From NCBI GenBank assembly GCA_947630765.1, contig CANRIX010000008.1:31811-95810 (forward strand): a DNA stretch of 64,000 nucleotides. Direction: 5' to 3'. Below the pieces are notes generated by a model. The model did not search any database. It was not told the DNA's origin and saw only the letters and a program-made list of their open reading frames with translations. The position numbers and the translations under genes were made by a program. Source of the DNA: an uncultured Clostridia bacterium (GTDB lineage Bacteria; Bacillota; Clostridia; Oscillospirales; CAG-382). Of the stretch, positions 35,355-44,232 are shown in pieces (position 1 is the first letter of the stretch; every line of letters starts with the position of its first letter).

Positions 35355-37553
35355 ATGCCGGAGAAGCGCAAGGTCGTCCTCGAGCGCGTCGAGATCGTCG
35401 CGTTCGGAAAACTGAAAAACTTCGTCCTCGAGCCGTCGGAGGGGATCAACCTGCTGTGCGCCCCGAACGAGAGCGGAAAATCCACCCTCGCGGCGTTCCT
35501 GCGGTTCGCCTTTTACGGATTTGCGGACAGCCGCAAGCGGGAGCTGGCGGAAAATGATAAGAAGCTGTACACCCCGTGGGACGTGCCGCGTGCGGTGGGC
35601 TCCGTCACGGTGCGGAAAGGGGAGGAACGGTACCGGGTGACCCGTTCGTCGGCGGGGACGAAGGAGACGGTCGAGGTCGTGTCGGTGCTGACCGGCAAGC
35701 GTGCGTTCGAGGGGGAGGTGCCGGGAGACGCGATCTTCGGCGTGTCCGAGGAGGTGTTCAGCCGGACGCTGTTCTTCCGGCAGTCCCCGCAGGGAGCGGG
35801 AAAGGACAAGGACGGTGCGCTGGAGGAGCGGCTGCAGAACCTCGCGGTTTCCGAGGAGGAGCGGGTCTGCTCCGGCGAGGCGGTCGAACGGCTGACGAAG
35901 GAGCGGAACGCGCTGAAGGGACGGGCGGGGTCCGGCTGGATCCCGCGTTTGGAGCAGGAAACGGCACGTCTGGAACGAGCGTTGGACGACGCGAAGCGCG
36001 AGCATTCCGAATGGGAATCGCTGACCGCGGAACGGCAGTCGCTCGACGAAAGGATCGAGCGGAGCCGCGACGCCGGCGAGCGGGTCGAGCGGGAAAAGCA
36101 AAACCTTGAACGCTGGGAAGCGTCGCAGAAGCGCGGGCAGATCGAACGCATCCGCGCGGAAGCGGAAGCGGCGCGGCAGGCGTATGAAAGGTCCTGTGCC
36201 GGGGCGGTTTCGGACCGCACGGCGCTGACGGGGCTGCTCGCGCAGGTTGCCTCGCTGGAAACGGCGCGGCAGCGGGCAAGAACCGCGTCCGAAGCCCGTG
36301 CGAACGCCGAGCGGGAAGTCCCGCCGCCGTCCGAGCCGGTCCGTGCGAGCGAGCCGAAGAAGCGATCGGCTTTCCCGGTACTGTTCGCGGTCGGACTTGT
36401 CCTGCTCGCCGCAGGGGGCGTACTGCTTGCGCTCCGCGGGAGCGGTGTCCTGCCGGTCGCCGTCGTCCTCGCGCTTGCGGGGGTCGCGTCGGCGGTCGTC
36501 GGGTTTCTGCTTCGCGGGAAGGAAAAGGAACGCCTTGCCGCCTTGCGCGCGGAAGCGGAAGCGGAGACCCTGCGCCTGCGTTCGCAGACTGCCGCGCATG
36601 ACGCGCGGGTGCGGGAACTTCGCGCGGCGGAAACGCGGGAACGCGAAGCGCTTTACGCGCTGGAACGCTCGGTTTCCGCCGGTTTTGCCGCGTCCGGGCT
36701 TGAAACGCCCGACCTGTCGAACGCGGAAGCGCTCCGAACGGATTTGCAGGAACGGATTACCGCCTGCGACGAGCGCGACAGGCGAAAGGCCGCCTGGGAG
36801 AGCGCGGAAAACGCGTCCCGCATCGCGTCCGAAGGCGTCGACCTGGACGCCCTCGCGACCCTCGCCGAGGGTGCGGTCCCCCCGGCGCGTCCGCGTGCGG
36901 AGGTCGAACAGGAGGCGGCGTTCCTGCGGCAGCAGCAAAGACTGCTGACCGAAAAGGACGGACAGCTTCGCGACCGTATTTCCGCCATCGAAGGGCGGGG
37001 GAACGACCCGTCGCTGCTCGCCGGCAAACTGCAGGCGGCGAATGACAAGCTGGCGGAATGCCGCCGCCGGTACGAGGCGTATGAAGCCGCCCGGCTGGGG
37101 ATCCTCGAAGCGTCCGACCGGCTCAAGGGCATGGCGGCGCCCCGGCTCGGCGAGATCGCGGGGCGGTACTTCTCCGAATCGACCGGCGGGAAGTACGAGG
37201 GACTGCAGACGGACACCCGGCTGTCCCTGCGGTTCCGGGACGGCGGCATCGAGCGGGAAAGCGAGTACCTTTCCGCCGGGACGCGGGACAGTGCGGCGCT
37301 CTCCCTGCGGCTGGCGCTGGCGGAGCTGCTGTTCGACGGCGAGGGCATGCCGCTGGTGCTGGACGACGCGTTCGGGCGGCTGGACGACGAGCGGCTGGAG
37401 AACGCGATGCGGGTGCTGGGGAAGGCGGCCGAACGCCACCAGTTCCTGCTGCTCTGCTGCAGCGACCGGGAGGAGCAGGCGCTTGCCCGCGCGGGCGTCC
37501 CCTGCCGGAAATGGGACTTTTTGGACGCAAACCGACTGAAAACGGAGGTATGA
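35355..37553 (+). CDS. SbcC/Rad50-like AAA ATPase with internal membrane helices (YhaN-like)
   Basis: This 732-residue protein has a split P-loop ATPase: Walker A APNESGKST near residue 39, the signature-like SAGTRDSAALSLRLALAEL and Walker B MPLVLDDAFGRLD near the C-terminus. Between these is a long coiled coil (residues ~180-330 and ~400-600) interrupted by two hydrophobic helices (~340-390, LFAVGLVLLAAGG and VLALAGVASAVVG), which are characteristic of YhaN. With the nuclease upstream it should form a membrane-linked end-processing complex. Confidence 0.92.
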   Translation: MPEKRKVVLERVEIVAFGKLKNFVLEPSEGINLLCAPNESGKSTLAAFLRFAFYGFADSRKRELAENDKKLYTPWDVPRAVGSVTVRKGEERYRVTRSSAGTKETVEVVSVLTGKRAFEGEVPGDAIFGVSEEVFSRTLFFRQSPQGAGKDKDGALEERLQNLAVSEEERVCSGEAVERLTKERNALKGRAGSGWIPRLEQETARLERALDDAKREHSEWESLTAERQSLDERIERSRDAGERVEREKQNLERWEASQKRGQIERIRAEAEAARQAYERSCAGAVSDRTALTGLLAQVASLETARQRARTASEARANAEREVPPPSEPVRASEPKKRSAFPVLFAVGLVLLAAGGVLLALRGSGVLPVAVVLALAGVASAVVGFLLRGKEKERLAALRAEAEAETLRLRSQTAAHDARVRELRAAETREREALYALERSVSAGFAASGLETPDLSNAEALRTDLQERITACDERDRRKAAWESAENASRIASEGVDLDALATLAEGAVPPARPRAEVEQEAAFLRQQQRLLTEKDGQLRDRISAIEGRGNDPSLLAGKLQAANDKLAECRRRYEAYEAARLGILEASDRLKGMAAPRLGEIAGRYFSESTGGKYEGLQTDTRLSLRFRDGGIERESEYLSAGTRDSAALSLRLALAELLFDGEGMPLVLDDAFGRLDDERLENAMRVLGKAAERHQFLLLCCSDREEQALARAGVPCRKWDFLDANRLKTEV

Positions 37554-37556
37554 GAT

Positions 37557-38630
37557 ATGAATATGGAAAACGGAAGAAAACTTTACGCAAAGATTGCGGA
37601 GAAGGGCTTTGACGGGGCGGTGTTCCTCGACGAGGTTTCCCAGCGCTGGCTGACCGGCTTTGCGATCACGGACGGCGCGGTGCTGGTGACGGCGAAGGAA
37701 ACGCTGCTTTTGACGGATTCGCGCTATATCGAAGCGGCCCGCAAGGGGGTAAACGCGGACGTCCGCGTCGCGCTGTTCGCGCGTGCGCCGATCGCCGAAG
37801 CGGCGGAATACGCGTCGAAGGAAGGGCTGAAGCGGGTCTGCTTCGACGGCGGGCGGCTGACCGTTTCGCAGTGGAAGGAGCTCGAAAAGGCGTTCGGCGG
37901 CGTGGCGCTGGAGGACCTGCCGGGTGCGTGCGACGACCTGCGGCGGGTCAAATCCCCCGCCGAGATCGCGAACATCCGCGCGGCGCAGAAGATCACGGAC
38001 GCGGCGTTCACGCACATCTGTTCCGTCTTGCGCAAGGGCATGACCGAGCTGGAGGTCGCCGCTGAGCTGGAATACTTCATGCGTCGATCCGGCGCGGACG
38101 GGCTCGCGTTTGAAACCATCGCGGTGTCCGGCCCGAAAAGCTCCCTGCCGCACGGCGTGCCGGGGGACGTCGTGCTGACCGAGAACGCGTTTCTGACGAT
38201 GGATTTCGGCGCACGGTACAACGGCTACTGCTCGGACATGACCCGCACGGTCGTGCTGGGCAGGGCGGACGGCGAGATGAAGGAGATCTACGACACGGTC
38301 CTGCGGGCGCAGAAGGCCGCCATTGCGGCGGTTCGCCCCGGCGTGAGCGGAAAAACCGTCGACGCGGCCGCCCGCGACATCATCACCGAAGCCGGCTACG
38401 GTCCCTGCTTCGGGCACAGCACCGGGCATTCGGTCGGGCTGGAGATCCACGAGGAACCGCGTGCGGCCGCCCGCTCGCAGGACATTTTCGTCCCCGGGCA
38501 GCTCATCACGGCGGAACCGGGCATCTACCTCGAAGGGAAGTACGGCGTGCGTATCGAGGACCTGATCCTGGTCACGGAAACCGGCTGCGACGACCTGACG
38601 GGGAGCGATAAATCGCTCTTGGAGCTGTAA
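37557..38630 (+). CDS. Xaa-Pro aminopeptidase / M24-family metallopeptidase
   Basis: The 357-residue product has a creatinase-type N-terminal domain (residues 1-~125) and an M24 pita-bread domain. Metal ligands are visible: Asp in MDFGARYNGYCSDMTRT (two Asp), His in GHSTGHSVGLEIHEEP, Glu in TAEPGIYLEG and Glu in VRIEDLILVT. It should release N-terminal residues before proline in the cytoplasm. GGAGG eight bases upstream supports ATG 37557. It closes the four-gene operon and is followed by the efp promoter. Confidence 0.95.
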   Translation: MNMENGRKLYAKIAEKGFDGAVFLDEVSQRWLTGFAITDGAVLVTAKETLLLTDSRYIEAARKGVNADVRVALFARAPIAEAAEYASKEGLKRVCFDGGRLTVSQWKELEKAFGGVALEDLPGACDDLRRVKSPAEIANIRAAQKITDAAFTHICSVLRKGMTELEVAAELEYFMRRSGADGLAFETIAVSGPKSSLPHGVPGDVVLTENAFLTMDFGARYNGYCSDMTRTVVLGRADGEMKEIYDTVLRAQKAAIAAVRPGVSGKTVDAAARDIITEAGYGPCFGHSTGHSVGLEIHEEPRAAARSQDIFVPGQLITAEPGIYLEGKYGVRIEDLILVTETGCDDLTGSDKSLLEL

Positions 38631-38645
38631 ATTCGCAATTTCCCC

Positions 38646-38674
38646 TTGACAAACGGCGAAAAATCGTCTACAAT
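38646..38674 (+). promoter_or_regulatory. Sigma-A promoter of efp
   Basis: TTGACA (38646-38651) and TACAAT (38669-38674) are 17 bp apart, 41 bases before the efp ATG. Confidence 0.88.
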
Positions 38675-38715
38675 ACTATCTGAAAAAGAATGTCATACGC
38701 AAAGGAGAACTACTT

Positions 38716-39276
38716 ATGGTATCAGCAGGTGAATTCAGAAACGGTCTTACATTTGAAATGGACGGGCAGGTCATGCAGATCATCGAATTTCAGCACGTCA
38801 AGCCCGGCAAAGGCGCCGCTTTCGTGCGGACCAAGATGCGCAACGTCATTTCCGGGGCCGTGATCGAAACCACGTTCAACCCGACGGCGAAGTTCGCGAC
38901 CGCGACCATCGACCGCCGCGAGATGCAGTTCAGCTACAGCGACGGCAATCTCTACTACTTCATGGACATGGAGACCTTCGAGATGACCCCGGTCGACGCG
39001 GCGAAGCTGCCGGACAGCTTCAAGTTCGTCAAGGAGGAAATGATGTGCAAATTGCTCTCCTATAAGGGCAGCGTCTTTTCCGTCGAACCGCCGATGTTCG
39101 TCGAATTGAAGGTCACGAAGACCGAACCGGGCGTTAAGGGCAACACCGCGACGAACGTCACCAAGCCCGCCACCGTCGAAACCGGCGCGGAGATCAAGGT
39201 GCCGATGTTCATCGACGAGGGCGAAACCATCCGCATCGACACGCGGACCGGCGAATATCTGGAACGGGTGAAGTAA
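38716..39276 (+). CDS. efp: Translation elongation factor P
   Basis: This 186-residue protein has the three beta-barrel domains of EF-P and the expected length. The loop [17 protein letters not shown] carries Lys32, the residue modified in many bacteria. The C-terminus shows [18 protein letters not shown], a diagnostic end. EF-P lets ribosomes pass polyproline stretches, which matters here because a protein with eight consecutive prolines is encoded at 20 kb. It has its own promoter and is coupled to the next gene. Confidence 0.98.
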   Translation: MVSAGEFRNGLTFEMDGQVMQIIEFQHVKPGKGAAFVRTKMRNVISGAVIETTFNPTAKFATATIDRREMQFSYSDGNLYYFMDMETFEMTPVDAAKLPDSFKFVKEEMMCKLLSYKGSVFSVEPPMFVELKVTKTEPGVKGNTATNVTKPATVETGAEIKVPMFIDEGETIRIDTRTGEYLERVK

Positions 39277-39726
39277 ATGACAGTTACGGAAAAGGCCGCC
39301 TACCTCAAAGGCATGCTCGAGGGCATGAAGCTCTCGCGGGAAAGCGACGAGGGCAAGCTGTTTGCCGCCATCGCGGACCTGCTTGAGGACCTCTCCCTCT
39401 CCGTCGCGGACCTCGAGGAGGAGACTTCCGCCATGCGGGAGTATATCGACGAAATGGACAACGACCTTTCCGCCGTCGAAACCGCCGTCTACGAGGACGA
39501 CGAGGACGAGGATGACGACGACGAGGAACACGACTGCGTCAACTGCGACAGGGACGAATGCGTCGTGCGGCTGGAATGCCCCGCCTGCGGGGAGGAAATT
39601 TTTGTCGAATCCTGCGAACTGGAGGACTGCGAACAGCTCGAATGCCCGTCCTGCGGCGAAATGCTCGACGTCGTCTGCGAGGAAGCGGACGACGAGGACG
39701 ACGAGGACGAGGGCGGCGAGGACTGA
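39277..39726 (+). CDS. CD1247-type acidic zinc-ribbon protein
   Basis: The ATG comes directly after the efp stop, so translation is coupled. The 149-residue product has an N-terminal helical domain (TEKAAYLKGMLEGMKL, LFAAIADLLEDLS) known from clostridial CD1247-type proteins, a very acidic linker and two CPACGEE / CPSCGEM pairs that form a zinc-ribbon-like C-terminal half. The function is unknown. The coupling to efp suggests a link to translation or general physiology. Confidence 0.8.
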   Translation: MTVTEKAAYLKGMLEGMKLSRESDEGKLFAAIADLLEDLSLSVADLEEETSAMREYIDEMDNDLSAVETAVYEDDEDEDDDDEEHDCVNCDRDECVVRLECPACGEEIFVESCELEDCEQLECPSCGEMLDVVCEEADDEDDEDEGGED

Positions 39727-39729
39727 CCG

Positions 39730-40554
39730 ATGGCGGACAAAAAAACGGTGACGCGGCCGGTCGTCGACGCGCACGTGCATCTGTTCCCCGCGCGGGTCGC
39801 GGCACGCGCGTCGGACAACATCGTGCGGTTCTACGGGATCCCCCGCGAGGGGGACGGCAGCGCGGAAGGGCTGTTGGAGGCCTGCGCGTCCTTTGCAGAC
39901 GTGCGGTTTGTGATCTGCGCCGCCGCGCTCGGGCTTTCGAGCCCTTCAGCGGGCAACGACCATCTGCTCGACCTCGCGCGGGAGGACAAGCGCTTCCTGC
40001 CGCTCTGCTCGGTGCATCCGGCGATGGAGGCGAAGGCCGCCGTCGCGGAATTGGACCGCTGCTTCCAACGCGGCGCCCGCGGGGTCAAGCTGCACCCGGA
40101 TTTTCAGCGTTACTACGCCGACGACGAACGCGCCGTGGCGCTTTGCAGGTATATCGCGTCCTGCGGCAAGCCGCTGCTGCTGCACGTCGGCGACCCGAAG
40201 GCGGATTTTTCGCATCCGCGTCGTGTGCGCAATCTGATCGAGCAGGTCCCGGACCTGACGGTCGTCGCGGCGCACCTATGCGGATACCGCGCGTGGGAGG
40301 ACGCGAAGACCTATCTCATCGGCGCCCCGGTCTATACCGACACGAGCGAAGCGCTCTACTGGCTTCCGCAGGAGGAAGTGCTGGAGCTGATTCGCCGCCA
40401 CGGGACGGACAGGGTGCTGTTCGGCTCGGACTTCCCGCTGTGGAGTCCGCGCCATTCCTTCGACGAGCTCGATGCGCTCCCGCTGACGGAGGAGGAAAAG
40501 CAAGCCGTCTTCCACGACAACGCCCTGCGGGTGTACGGAGCGGAGGAAGGTTGA
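39730..40554 (+). CDS. Amidohydrolase-family (TIM-barrel) metal-dependent hydrolase
   Basis: The 274-residue protein begins with the metal-binding DAHVHLFP, continues with GARGVKLHPDFQRYY, LLLHVGDP, VVAAHLCG and ends with RVLFGSDFPLWSP, the pattern of the amidohydrolase-2 subfamily. It would cleave or decarboxylate a small substrate in the cytoplasm. No substrate can be inferred. It starts three bases after the zinc-ribbon gene and belongs to the efp transcript unless an internal terminator is missed. Confidence 0.88.
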   Translation: MADKKTVTRPVVDAHVHLFPARVAARASDNIVRFYGIPREGDGSAEGLLEACASFADVRFVICAAALGLSSPSAGNDHLLDLAREDKRFLPLCSVHPAMEAKAAVAELDRCFQRGARGVKLHPDFQRYYADDERAVALCRYIASCGKPLLLHVGDPKADFSHPRRVRNLIEQVPDLTVVAAHLCGYRAWEDAKTYLIGAPVYTDTSEALYWLPQEEVLELIRRHGTDRVLFGSDFPLWSPRHSFDELDALPLTEEEKQAVFHDNALRVYGAEEG

Positions 40555-40579
40555 AAAACACAGGCGGAACGGAGGGCAA

Positions 40580-41170
40580 ATGGACGAACTGCGGCGGACC
40601 ATCGGTCGGAATATCCTGCTGCTGCGCACGAATGCCCACCTGACGCAGGCGGAATTCGCGTCGCAGCTGCACTACACGGACAAGGCAATCTCCAAATGGG
40701 AACGCGGGGACTCCGTGCCGGACATCGCGGTCCTCAAGCAGATCGCGGAGCTGTTCGGCGTGACGGTGGATTACCTGCTGTGCGACCACGCCGAGAGCGA
40801 AAAATTGCCGGTGGCGGAGGACGCTGCCGTCAAGCGGCACAACCACCTGTTCATCGCGCTCATTGCGATCATCGGCGTGTGGTTCGTCGCGGTCTTGGCG
40901 TTTGCCGTGGTGTTCATGGTGCTGCACGTCGCGCTTTGGCAGGCGTTCGTTTCCGCGGTGCCGGTGTCGCTGGTGGTGGCGCTGGTGTTCAATTCCGTTT
41001 GGGGAAAGCGAAAGATGAACTACCTGCTGATCTCGCTTTTGCTTTGGAGCTCCCTGCTGACGCTCTATCTGCTGCTGCTCTCCAAAAATCTCTGGGCGCT
41101 CTTTCTGCTCGGGATCCCCGGGCAGGTGTGCGTGTTGCTCAGCTCGCACATCCGGCGCTCGCGCAGGTGA
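40580..41170 (+). CDS. Membrane-bound XRE-family transcriptional regulator
   Basis: The first ~65 residues are a Cro/CI-type helix-turn-helix (GRNILLLRTNAHLTQAEFASQL, ISKWERGDSVPDIAVLKQIAELF). The rest (~80-196) has four hydrophobic segments, so the DNA-binding head is tethered to the membrane. Such regulators may sense membrane state. The 196-residue gene follows the amidohydrolase by 25 bases and ends at a terminator. Confidence 0.88.
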   Translation: MDELRRTIGRNILLLRTNAHLTQAEFASQLHYTDKAISKWERGDSVPDIAVLKQIAELFGVTVDYLLCDHAESEKLPVAEDAAVKRHNHLFIALIAIIGVWFVAVLAFAVVFMVLHVALWQAFVSAVPVSLVVALVFNSVWGKRKMNYLLISLLLWSSLLTLYLLLLSKNLWALFLLGIPGQVCVLLSSHIRRSRR

Positions 41171-41179
41171 AAATGCAGG

Positions 41180-41235
41180 GCAAACCCGTCGGGGCGCGGA
41201 GAAAAGGGCCGGTCCCGTCGGGTTTGCTATTTTTT
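41180..41235 (+). terminator. Rho-independent terminator after the XRE gene
   Basis: GCAAACCCG and CGGGTTTGC pair around a long loop that contains further GC pairing, followed by TATTTTTT. Confidence 0.8.
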
Positions 41236-41261
41236 GAATCAGAAAGGATCTTGAAAAAACC

Positions 41262-43463
41262 ATGATGCGAAAGAAAAAACGGATTCCGGCGATGCTGCTG
41301 CTGTTGGCGCTGCTGTTTCCGCTCTGCGCGGCGTTCGCGGGCTGCGGTGAAGAACAGACGGACGGCGAAGAAACGTCCTCCGAAACATCGGAAAGCGGGG
41401 AACCGTCCGGCGACCAGTCGGAGGCGGTTTCGGACGGAAAAACGGACGTGGAGCCGGACGCGGACGCGCCCCGGCTGGACATCGCCCATATCAACGTGCC
41501 GAACCAGAACGAGGGCGACATGGTCATCATCTCCGGCTCCCGCGCGCAAAAGCTCGGCGACCTCGGCAATTTCGCGTGGTGGTGCGCCTATGTGTTCGAT
41601 TGGGACGCGGAGCAGGGCTGTTTCGTCCTGACGGATGCGCAGACGAACGCCTCCAACTACGACAAATCCGCCGTGCAGATCCCGCAGTACGGCTTTGCCT
41701 ACTGCATCAACAAGGGCAACGACTACTCCTCGTCCGGCGGGATCAACTACATTTCCAAGCGCGTCAGCGAAAGCTACGACCGTGCGCTCAAGGCCAAGGT
41801 CGGCACGAAGGCGTACCTCTACGGCGTCCACCTGTACAGCGGTACCGTCCAGACCAACGGGGAGCTGTGGTACACCGACGATTTTGAGACCGACGCGTTC
41901 CTGACGCTCGGCGCACCGCTCCCGGACGGCAAACCGTATGACCCGGTCGCATCGTGGGGGCAGGACGTCGCCCGGCAGATCTACACGACCCAGCCGGACA
42001 ACACGGTCGCTTATGCGAACGGCGAATGCCTGCTTTTCGAGCCGTCCTACGGTTCGTTCGTCACCTACGATTATAGATGGTGGTACGGCTTGCTGTTCGC
42101 GTGGGACGCGTCGCAGGACTGCTACGTCTGCGTCGCGACCGATTTCAACCTTTCGGCGGAAAGCAAAAAGGATATGCCCCTCCCGCCGAACGGCTTCGTC
42201 GTCCTCGACTGCTCGTCCGGCTCGAAGGAGAACGTGACGGCCTGCACGGTCGGCACGAAGGCGTGGCTGTATGACGACCCGGACGGTCATCGCCTCATCA
42301 GCCTGAACTTCCCCGAGGACGGGCGCGAGCCGGTCCTGCTCGGCGACGCCGGGAAGGATGCCCAGCTTTCCGCCCCGCAATTTGCCGAAAGCACGGGGAA
42401 ATTCTGCCCCGAGGACGGCTGCACGGTCTCGTGGGAGCCAGTCGAAGGTGCGGAGTCCTACACGGTCTCCCTTCAGCTTTCTACGCCGAACACGTTCAAC
42501 CAGATGCTTTCCGAACCCCAGACGACTTCGGAAACCTCATTCACCGTCCCCGCGAACCTCGCGGAGATCGGAAACGCCTACACCGTAACGGTCTACGCGA
42601 ACGGCACGGACGCGGCGAGCGCGTCGGCTCCCGCGTTTTCGCGGCTCTACTGCGTCTCCAAGCAGGCGCTCGAAGGCGCACTGGTCGGCAAGACGGTCGT
42701 CGCGTTCGGGGATTCGCTGACCGCCCGGAACGGGTGGGTCAATCTGCTCGGCGGCTACATCGGCACCGAGGTCATCAACGCCGGGGTCGGCGGCGACACG
42801 TCGACGCAGGGCAAGGCCCGCTTTGAAGCCGACGTGCTTTCCCGCAAGCCGGACGTGACGTTGATTTGCTTCGGCACGAACGACCAGGCCCAGCAGACCG
42901 CTTCCGGCAAGCCGCTGATCTCGGTCGAGGAGTACACGGCGAACCTGACCTATTTCGTGACCGAACTGCAAAAGATCGGCTCGGACGTGCTCTTCATCTG
43001 CCCGCACGGTATTTACGGCGCGGACGGCTACTACACGCCGGGCGGCTACGGTCTGGATTACGCCTACGGGAACCTTGACGACTTCTGCGACGCGATGCGG
43101 CAGGTCGCGCTGACGTACGGCTGCGACATCATCGACATCCGCGCCGAGGTCAAGATGGGGCTGGACCTGACGTCAATCGTGCTTCCCGGCGACGGAATGC
43201 ACCAGTCTGAAGCCGGTCACGCGTACTGGACGGAGTACGTCAGCGCACACCTGAACGCGAAGTATGACGGCGTGAATGCGTCGACGGTCAAGGCCGTCTG
43301 CAAAGACGAAGGCGGCAAGGAGCTGGCGTCCTACGAGTTTACGGTCGCGTCCGGCGCGTACCTGCAAGTCCCGGCGAAGCCCATCGACGGCATGACGCTC
43401 GTCGGCGAGGAGCAGATCGTCAAGGGCGGGGAAACCGTTACGTACACGTATCGCTCCAACTAA
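41262..43463 (+). CDS. Secreted SGNH/GDSL-type hydrolase lipoprotein
   Basis: The 733-residue product has a lipoprotein signal peptide (lipobox AFAG-C at residue ~28) and an acidic/Ser-rich linker. Two related modules of ~140 residues follow (NFAWWCAYVFDWDAEQGCFV and DYRWWYGLLFAWDASQDCYV), then a fibronectin-like module (CTVSWEPVEGAESYTVSLQL), an SGNH esterase domain (VVAFGDSLTARNG with the Ser, CFGTND and DGMHQSEAGH with Asp-His; ~465-665) and a C-terminal beta module. It should deacylate or modify a surface polysaccharide outside the cell. Confidence 0.88.
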   Translation: MMRKKKRIPAMLLLLALLFPLCAAFAGCGEEQTDGEETSSETSESGEPSGDQSEAVSDGKTDVEPDADAPRLDIAHINVPNQNEGDMVIISGSRAQKLGDLGNFAWWCAYVFDWDAEQGCFVLTDAQTNASNYDKSAVQIPQYGFAYCINKGNDYSSSGGINYISKRVSESYDRALKAKVGTKAYLYGVHLYSGTVQTNGELWYTDDFETDAFLTLGAPLPDGKPYDPVASWGQDVARQIYTTQPDNTVAYANGECLLFEPSYGSFVTYDYRWWYGLLFAWDASQDCYVCVATDFNLSAESKKDMPLPPNGFVVLDCSSGSKENVTACTVGTKAWLYDDPDGHRLISLNFPEDGREPVLLGDAGKDAQLSAPQFAESTGKFCPEDGCTVSWEPVEGAESYTVSLQLSTPNTFNQMLSEPQTTSETSFTVPANLAEIGNAYTVTVYANGTDAASASAPAFSRLYCVSKQALEGALVGKTVVAFGDSLTARNGWVNLLGGYIGTEVINAGVGGDTSTQGKARFEADVLSRKPDVTLICFGTNDQAQQTASGKPLISVEEYTANLTYFVTELQKIGSDVLFICPHGIYGADGYYTPGGYGLDYAYGNLDDFCDAMRQVALTYGCDIIDIRAEVKMGLDLTSIVLPGDGMHQSEAGHAYWTEYVSAHLNAKYDGVNASTVKAVCKDEGGKELASYEFTVASGAYLQVPAKPIDGMTLVGEEQIVKGGETVTYTYRSN

Positions 43464-43483
43464 CGAGAGAAATTTGCACGAAA

Positions 43484-43512
43484 AAACCGGTATGGAACAT
43501 CCATACCGGTTT
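43484..43512. terminator. Bidirectional terminator after the SGNH gene
   Basis: AAACCGGTATGGA and TCCATACCGGTTT pair perfectly around a three-base loop, with A-run on the left and T-rich sequence on the right. It serves both converging transcripts. Confidence 0.88.
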
Positions 43513-43976
43513 CATTTTCTTCGGAACATTCGCTTCACGCGGCGGACCACCCGGCGCGCCGGACGCGACGCGACCCAAAGCACCGCGTACACGCGATACC
43601 GCACGCACGTCGCCGATACCTCGCGCCCCTCGCGCGAAAACGAGACCAGCACACCGCGCACCTGCTCGGGACGGATCCCGCGCTCCGGCGCGACCTGCGC
43701 GTCGCCGCACAGCACCAATTCCCCGGATTTTTCCACCCGAATGACCCGGTGCAGCACGAACTGCCCGTCTGCACGCCGGTACAGGATCACGTCGTACTTC
43801 CGCACGTTCCCGCGCACCGGCGCGAGCACCACCGTGTCCCGCTTCTCCCGCAGCATCGGGCGCATACTGCCGCCCGTCGGCGCGAACCGAAACACCCCGC
43901 CCTGCGAGAACACGGCGTCCATCAGCTCGCACAGCTGCGACACGTCGACCGGCTCACGCCTCGGTTCACTCCGCAA
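43512..43976 (-). CDS. S24/S26-family peptidase, ER/SipW-like Ser-His type
   Basis: The 154-residue product carries the serine motif GGSMRPML (Ser37), the strand VRKYDVILYRR and LHRVIRVE, where a histidine takes the place of the usual lysine as in SipW/ER-type signal peptidases, then CGDAQ and a C-terminal basic tail. There is no N-terminal membrane helix, unlike normal signal peptidase I, so it may be cytoplasmic or loosely bound. It overlaps the pqqD-like gene by 11 bases. It probably cuts a leader from a peptide made by this locus. Confidence 0.82.
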   Translation of the reverse strand: MRSEPRREPVDVSQLCELMDAVFSQGGVFRFAPTGGSMRPMLREKRDTVVLAPVRGNVRKYDVILYRRADGQFVLHRVIRVEKSGELVLCGDAQVAPERGIRPEQVRGVLVSFSREGREVSATCVRYRVYAVLWVASRPARRVVRRVKRMFRRK

Positions 43977-44232
43977 GCAGTCCCGCCTCCCGCAGCTTCG
44001 CTGCGAACGCGTCCACGTCCTTCCCGGCGGTCTCCGCGTCCGTGTCGTATGCCTCGGTCAACGCCCGCACGAGCTCCTCCCGCGTGACTTCGACCTGCAT
44101 CCGCTCCCAAAGGAAACTCCCCGTCTCGTTGAGCGTCACCATGCCGCGGAATTCCCGCGAAGCTTCCCCGACCGGCACGACGACCCCTGTCCCGTGCATC
44201 TGCTTGTAGACGAACCCTTCCTTTGCCCTCAT
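43966..44232 (-). CDS. PqqD-family peptide chaperone (RiPP recognition element fold)
   Basis: This 88-residue protein has the PqqD pattern: beta strands (VVVPVGEASREFRGMVTLNETGSFLWERM) followed by helices with a DAFAAKLREAGLL end. PqqD-like domains bind leader peptides and present them to processing enzymes. Here it lies between a kinase-like gene (4-base overlap) and a peptidase gene (11-base overlap), which implies one coordinated unit. Confidence 0.85.
   Translation of the reverse strand: MRAKEGFVYKQMHGTGVVVPVGEASREFRGMVTLNETGSFLWERMQVEVTREELVRALTEAYDTDAETAGKDVDAFAAKLREAGLLAE

Noticed and set aside
34581..38450. Minus-strand open frame of nearly 1,300 codons across the sbcD-like to pepP operon
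   Set aside because: It covers three well-supported genes on the other strand and has no domain content.
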